Below, one piece after another: positions 6,439-9,112 of a stretch of DNA of 9,112 nucleotides. The notes below the pieces were generated by a model. That model worked only from the letters and a program-made list of their open reading frames with translations, ran no database searches and was not told the DNA's origin. The stretch covers positions 1 to 9,112 of the forward strand of contig JALOSG010000104.1 in the NCBI GenBank assembly GCA_025458665.1, given 5' to 3'. Made by a program: the position numbers and the translations under genes. Source of the DNA: Serpentinimonas sp. (lineage in GTDB: Bacteria > Pseudomonadota > Gammaproteobacteria > Burkholderiales > Burkholderiaceae_C). Numbering within the stretch: the stretch's first letter is position 1; each line of letters opens with the position of its first letter.

Positions 6439-7830
6439 ATGAACATCATCATCCTCGGTGCGGGCCGTGTGGGCGAGAGCGTGGCCGAAAGCCTGGTGTC
6501 CGAGCGCAACGACATCACCGTCATCGACCTGGACCCCGTGCGCCTGCGGCAGTTGGAGGAGCGGCTGGATTTGCGCGGCGTGGTGGGCAACGGCATACAG
6601 CCTTCGGTGCTGCGGGAAGCTGGCGCCAAGGACGCCGACATGGTGATTGCCTGCGCAGCGGCCGACGAGTCGAACTTGGTGGTGTGCAAGATTGCGCACG
6701 ACATGTTCAACGTCCCCACCACGGTGGCGCGGGTGCGCTCCCCGGAGTTTGTGGAGGGCGATACGCTGTTGTCGGAAACCGGTTTTGCGGTGAACCACGT
6801 CATCTGCCCGGAAGAGTCGGTGATGCGCTACATCCACCAGCTCATCGACTTTCCTGAAGCCTTGCAGGTGCTGGAGTTTGCCGAGGGCAGGGTAAGCCTG
6901 ATCGCGGTCCGCGCGTCGGCGGGCGGTTCCCTGGTGGGCCACACCATTGGCGAATTCAAGGAGCTTTTCCCCGAGGCCGAGATGCGCGTGGTGGCGCTGT
7001 ACCGGCTGGATACCGAGATGGAGGCCACCAAGACCACCCGCGTGCTGCCCGGTGACGAGGTGTTCGTGCTGGCGGCGTCCGACAAGATCCGTGCGGTGCT
7101 GTCGGCCATCCACAACCAGGACAAGCCGGTGCAGCGCGTCATGATTGCCGGCGGCGGCAAAGTGGGCCTGCGGCTGGCGCGCAGCCTGGTGGGCCAGTGC
7201 CAGGTGAAGATCGTGGAGCAGAGCCCCAAGCGCTGCGAGTACCTGGCCGGCCAGTTGCCCTCCAGCACACTGGTGCTGCAGGGCGACAGTGTGGACGAAG
7301 ACCTGCTCATGGACGAGAACGTGTCCGACATGGACCTCTTCCTCTCGCTCACCAGCGACGACGAGGACAACATCATGTCGGCCATGCTGGCCAAGCGGCT
7401 CGGCGCACGCCGCGTCATGGCACTCATCAACCGGCGCGCCTATGCCGAGATGATGCAGGGCGGCGCCATAGACATTGCCATTTCCCCGGCGCAAACCGTG
7501 ATTGGGGAATTGCTGGCGCACGTGCGCCGAGGCGATGTGGTGGCCGTACACAGCCTGCGCCGCGGTGCCGCCGAGGCGCTGGAAGGCGTGGCCCGAGGCG
7601 ATGTGAAAACCTCGCGGCTGGTGGGCCGCAAGGTGGAGGAAGTGAAGCTGCCCAAGGGCGCTCGCATCGGTGCCATTGTGCGCGGGGAAGGGCGGCAGTC
7701 GCAGGTGCTCATGCCGCACCACGACACCCTCATCGAAGCCGACGACCACATCGTCATCTTCATACCCAACAAGCGCCTGGTGCGCGAAGTGGAAAAGCTG
7801 TTCCAGGTGGGAGCCACGTTCTTCGGCTGA
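6439..7830 (+). CDS. trkA: Trk potassium uptake regulator TrkA
   Basis: TrkA is the cytoplasmic NAD(H)-binding, ligand-gated subunit that assembles under the TrkH channel and controls K+ flux. The 463-residue length fits the family (E. coli 458). It shows the expected tandem layout of two RCK modules: a first Rossmann fold with GAGRVG (7-12) and Asp30 at the end of the second strand, a first TrkA-C domain (about 145-225), a second Rossmann fold with GGGKVG (238-243) and Glu260, and a second TrkA-C domain (about 375-460) ending in DHIVIFIPNKRLVREVEKLF. No truncation or altered motif is seen. The ATG at 6439 is three bases after the DUF4197 stop and has only a weak purine-rich stretch before it, which suggests translation coupled to the upstream gene. 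trkH follows after a 50-base gap. Confidence 0.97.
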   Translation: MNIIILGAGRVGESVAESLVSERNDITVIDLDPVRLRQLEERLDLRGVVGNGIQPSVLREAGAKDADMVIACAAADESNLVVCKIAHDMFNVPTTVARVRSPEFVEGDTLLSETGFAVNHVICPEESVMRYIHQLIDFPEALQVLEFAEGRVSLIAVRASAGGSLVGHTIGEFKELFPEAEMRVVALYRLDTEMEATKTTRVLPGDEVFVLAASDKIRAVLSAIHNQDKPVQRVMIAGGGKVGLRLARSLVGQCQVKIVEQSPKRCEYLAGQLPSSTLVLQGDSVDEDLLMDENVSDMDLFLSLTSDDEDNIMSAMLAKRLGARRVMALINRRAYAEMMQGGAIDIAISPAQTVIGELLAHVRRGDVVAVHSLRRGAAEALEGVARGDVKTSRLVGRKVEEVKLPKGARIGAIVRGEGRQSQVLMPHHDTLIEADDHIVIFIPNKRLVREVEKLFQVGATFFG

Positions 7831-7880
7831 CGGTTCAGCCTGAATCTGTGGTCCCATCCCCGAAGCTTCTCTGGCACTTC

Positions 7881-9112
7881 ATGCAGACTTTCCTTCCGGT
7901 CTTTGCCCTGCTGGCGCGCATCATGATGGCGTTTGCGTTCGCCTTTCTGGTGCCGCTGGCCTGGGCCTGGAACAACGACGATGTGGCTTTGCGGGCGGTG
8001 TGGGGCACCAGCTTTGGGCTGGCCTTTGGCAGCGGCTGGGTGCTGTGGGCGCTCACGCGCAGCTACCGCCGCGAACTGTTGCCGCGCGATGGTTTTTTGC
8101 TGGTGAACCTGGTGTGGGTGGTGCTGACTGCCTACGCCGCCGTGCCGCTCATGTTCACCGTGCCCGACATCACCTGGAGCAAGGCCTACTTCGAGGCCAT
8201 GAGTGCGCTCACCGCCACCGGTGCCACCGCGCTAACGGGCCTGGACCACCTGCCGCTGTCGGCCAACATCTGGCGCTGTTTCCTGCAGCTCATCGGCGGG
8301 CTGGGCATCATGCTGCTGGTGGTGGCGGTGTTGCCGCTGCTGGGCCTGGGCGGCATGCAGCTGTACAAGGCGGAAACCCCGGGCCCCATGAAAGACGCTA
8401 AATTCACACCGCGCATTTCAGAGACCGCGCGTGGGCTGTGGAGCGTGTATTTCGTGTTCTCGGGCGCCTGCCTGCTGGCTTACCGCTGGGCGGGCATGAG
8501 CTGGGCCGACGCCTTCATGCACATGTGCACCACCATGGGTCTGGGCGGTTTTTCCTCGCACGATGCCAGCTTTGGTTACTGGGATTCCCCGCAAATAGAG
8601 ACGGTGGCCATCATCTTCATGACGCTCTCGGGCATCAGCTTCCTGCGCTATTTCGTGGTGATCCGCTCGCTCTCTTTGCGCCCCATCACCAACGACCGCG
8701 AGATCCGCACCTACCTGCTGGTGCTCGGGGTGTCGGTGCTGGGGCTGGCTGCCTTGCTGCTCTGGCATGGCGTGTACGACCACCCGCTGGACAGCCTGCG
8801 CGCCAGCGCCTTCCAGGTGGTCTCGGTGGCCACCACCACGGGGTATGCCACCGAGGACTACGCGCTGTGGCCCACCTTCGCGCCGGTGTACCTGCTGTTT
8901 CTGGGCTGTTTCGTGTCGTGCGCGGGTTCCACGGGCGGCGGTATCAAGATGGTCCGCATGGTGCTGCTCATCAAGCAGGCCCGCCGCGAGCTGGTGCGCA
9001 TCATCCACCCGCGTGTGGTGAACCCGGTGACCATGGGCGGGCAGTCGGTGCCGGTGAACGTCATGACCATGGTGCTGGGCTTCATGCTCATTTATGGCGC
9101 GGTGACCATGGG
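7881..9112 (+). CDS. trkH: Trk potassium transporter membrane subunit TrkH, partial (3' end outside window)
   Basis: TrkH is the inner-membrane K+-conducting subunit of the Trk system and works with TrkA, encoded just upstream. The frame is open from 7881 to the right edge (410 complete codons; full-length E. coli TrkH is 483 residues), so the last part of the protein is missing. All four pore-loop signatures are present: TATGAT (111-116), MGLGGFSSHDAS (219-230), TTTGYAT (318-324) and STGGGIK (350-356). GGMQLYKAETPGPMKD and RISETARGLW are also family hallmarks. Hydrophobic segments begin at residue 4, matching the first transmembrane helices. ATG 7881 (MQTFLPVFALLARIM) is taken as the start; an in-frame GTG at 7848 would add 11 residues. 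Neither has a clear Shine-Dalgarno site. The first pore motif has Ala where E. coli has the middle Thr of TTTGAT. Confidence 0.95.
   Translation, partial: MQTFLPVFALLARIMMAFAFAFLVPLAWAWNNDDVALRAVWGTSFGLAFGSGWVLWALTRSYRRELLPRDGFLLVNLVWVVLTAYAAVPLMFTVPDITWSKAYFEAMSALTATGATALTGLDHLPLSANIWRCFLQLIGGLGIMLLVVAVLPLLGLGGMQLYKAETPGPMKDAKFTPRISETARGLWSVYFVFSGACLLAYRWAGMSWADAFMHMCTTMGLGGFSSHDASFGYWDSPQIETVAIIFMTLSGISFLRYFVVIRSLSLRPITNDREIRTYLLVLGVSVLGLAALLLWHGVYDHPLDSLRASAFQVVSVATTTGYATEDYALWPTFAPVYLLFLGCFVSCAGSTGGGIKMVRMVLLIKQARRELVRIIHPRVVNPVTMGGQSVPVNVMTMVLGFMLIYGAVTM

Noticed and set aside
514..7857. Three very long open frames on the - strand (514-3636, 3092-5806, 5803-7857), nearly end to end.
   Set aside because: They mirror the + strand genes. 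Their translations are swollen with His, Val, Gln, Gly and Ala, as expected when GC-rich codons are read backwards (GTG as CAC, CTG as CAG, GCC as GGC). They show no family motifs and span several unrelated + strand genes. The + strand proteins have complete catalytic motifs.
7831..7880. The 50-base trkA-trkH gap as a site for a promoter, terminator or small RNA.
   Set aside because: I see no convincing -35/-10 pair, hairpin with T-run or Shine-Dalgarno site. It reads as an ordinary intra-operon gap.
8000..8401. A 133-residue + strand open frame near the right edge.
   Set aside because: It lies wholly inside trkH in another frame; TrkH pore motifs are continuous across it.

Overview
The window is a compact, high-GC stretch of bacterial chromosome with every gene on the + strand. 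It holds eight coding regions separated by gaps of 3 to 50 bases, with genes cut at both edges. The gene set, the strong G/C preference at third codon positions and the gene order suggest a betaproteobacterium, most likely Burkholderiales/Comamonadaceae (Acidovorax, Comamonas or a relative). That placement rests on recognition of the proteins and has not been tested by a search.

Block 1 (1-5620) is a carbon-catabolism cluster. It starts with the C-terminal half of an isovaleryl-CoA dehydrogenase (leucine degradation), followed by a beta-class carbonic anhydrase, isocitrate dehydrogenase kinase/phosphatase AceK, an acetyl-CoA C-acyltransferase (thiolase) and a second acyl-CoA dehydrogenase. 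A metabolic logic can be proposed. Leucine breakdown by the liu route ends in acetyl-CoA and acetoacetate. Its methylcrotonyl-CoA carboxylase step (gene not in this window) consumes bicarbonate, which carbonic anhydrase can supply. Thiolase cleaves acetoacetyl-CoA. AceK sets the split between the TCA cycle and the glyoxylate shunt when acetyl-CoA is the carbon source. The link between these genes is inference from adjacency; each individual assignment is well supported by motifs.

Block 2 (5656-9112) holds a DUF4197 protein with a twin-arginine-type signal peptide, then trkA three bases downstream, then trkH, which runs off the right edge. TrkA (cytoplasmic NAD-binding regulator with two RCK modules) and TrkH (membrane K+ channel subunit) form the Trk potassium uptake system. 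The exported DUF4197 protein probably shares their transcript.

I saw no tRNA, rRNA, insertion sequence, CRISPR array, prophage or convincing rho-independent terminator. No gene-free stretch exceeds about 50 bases. Very long open frames on the - strand are mirror images of the GC-rich genes. I found no previously undescribed system. The points most worth a second look are the clustering of carbonic anhydrase and AceK with leucine-catabolic genes, two GCATAATG promoter-like sites placed directly behind stop codons, and the DUF4197-trkA linkage.
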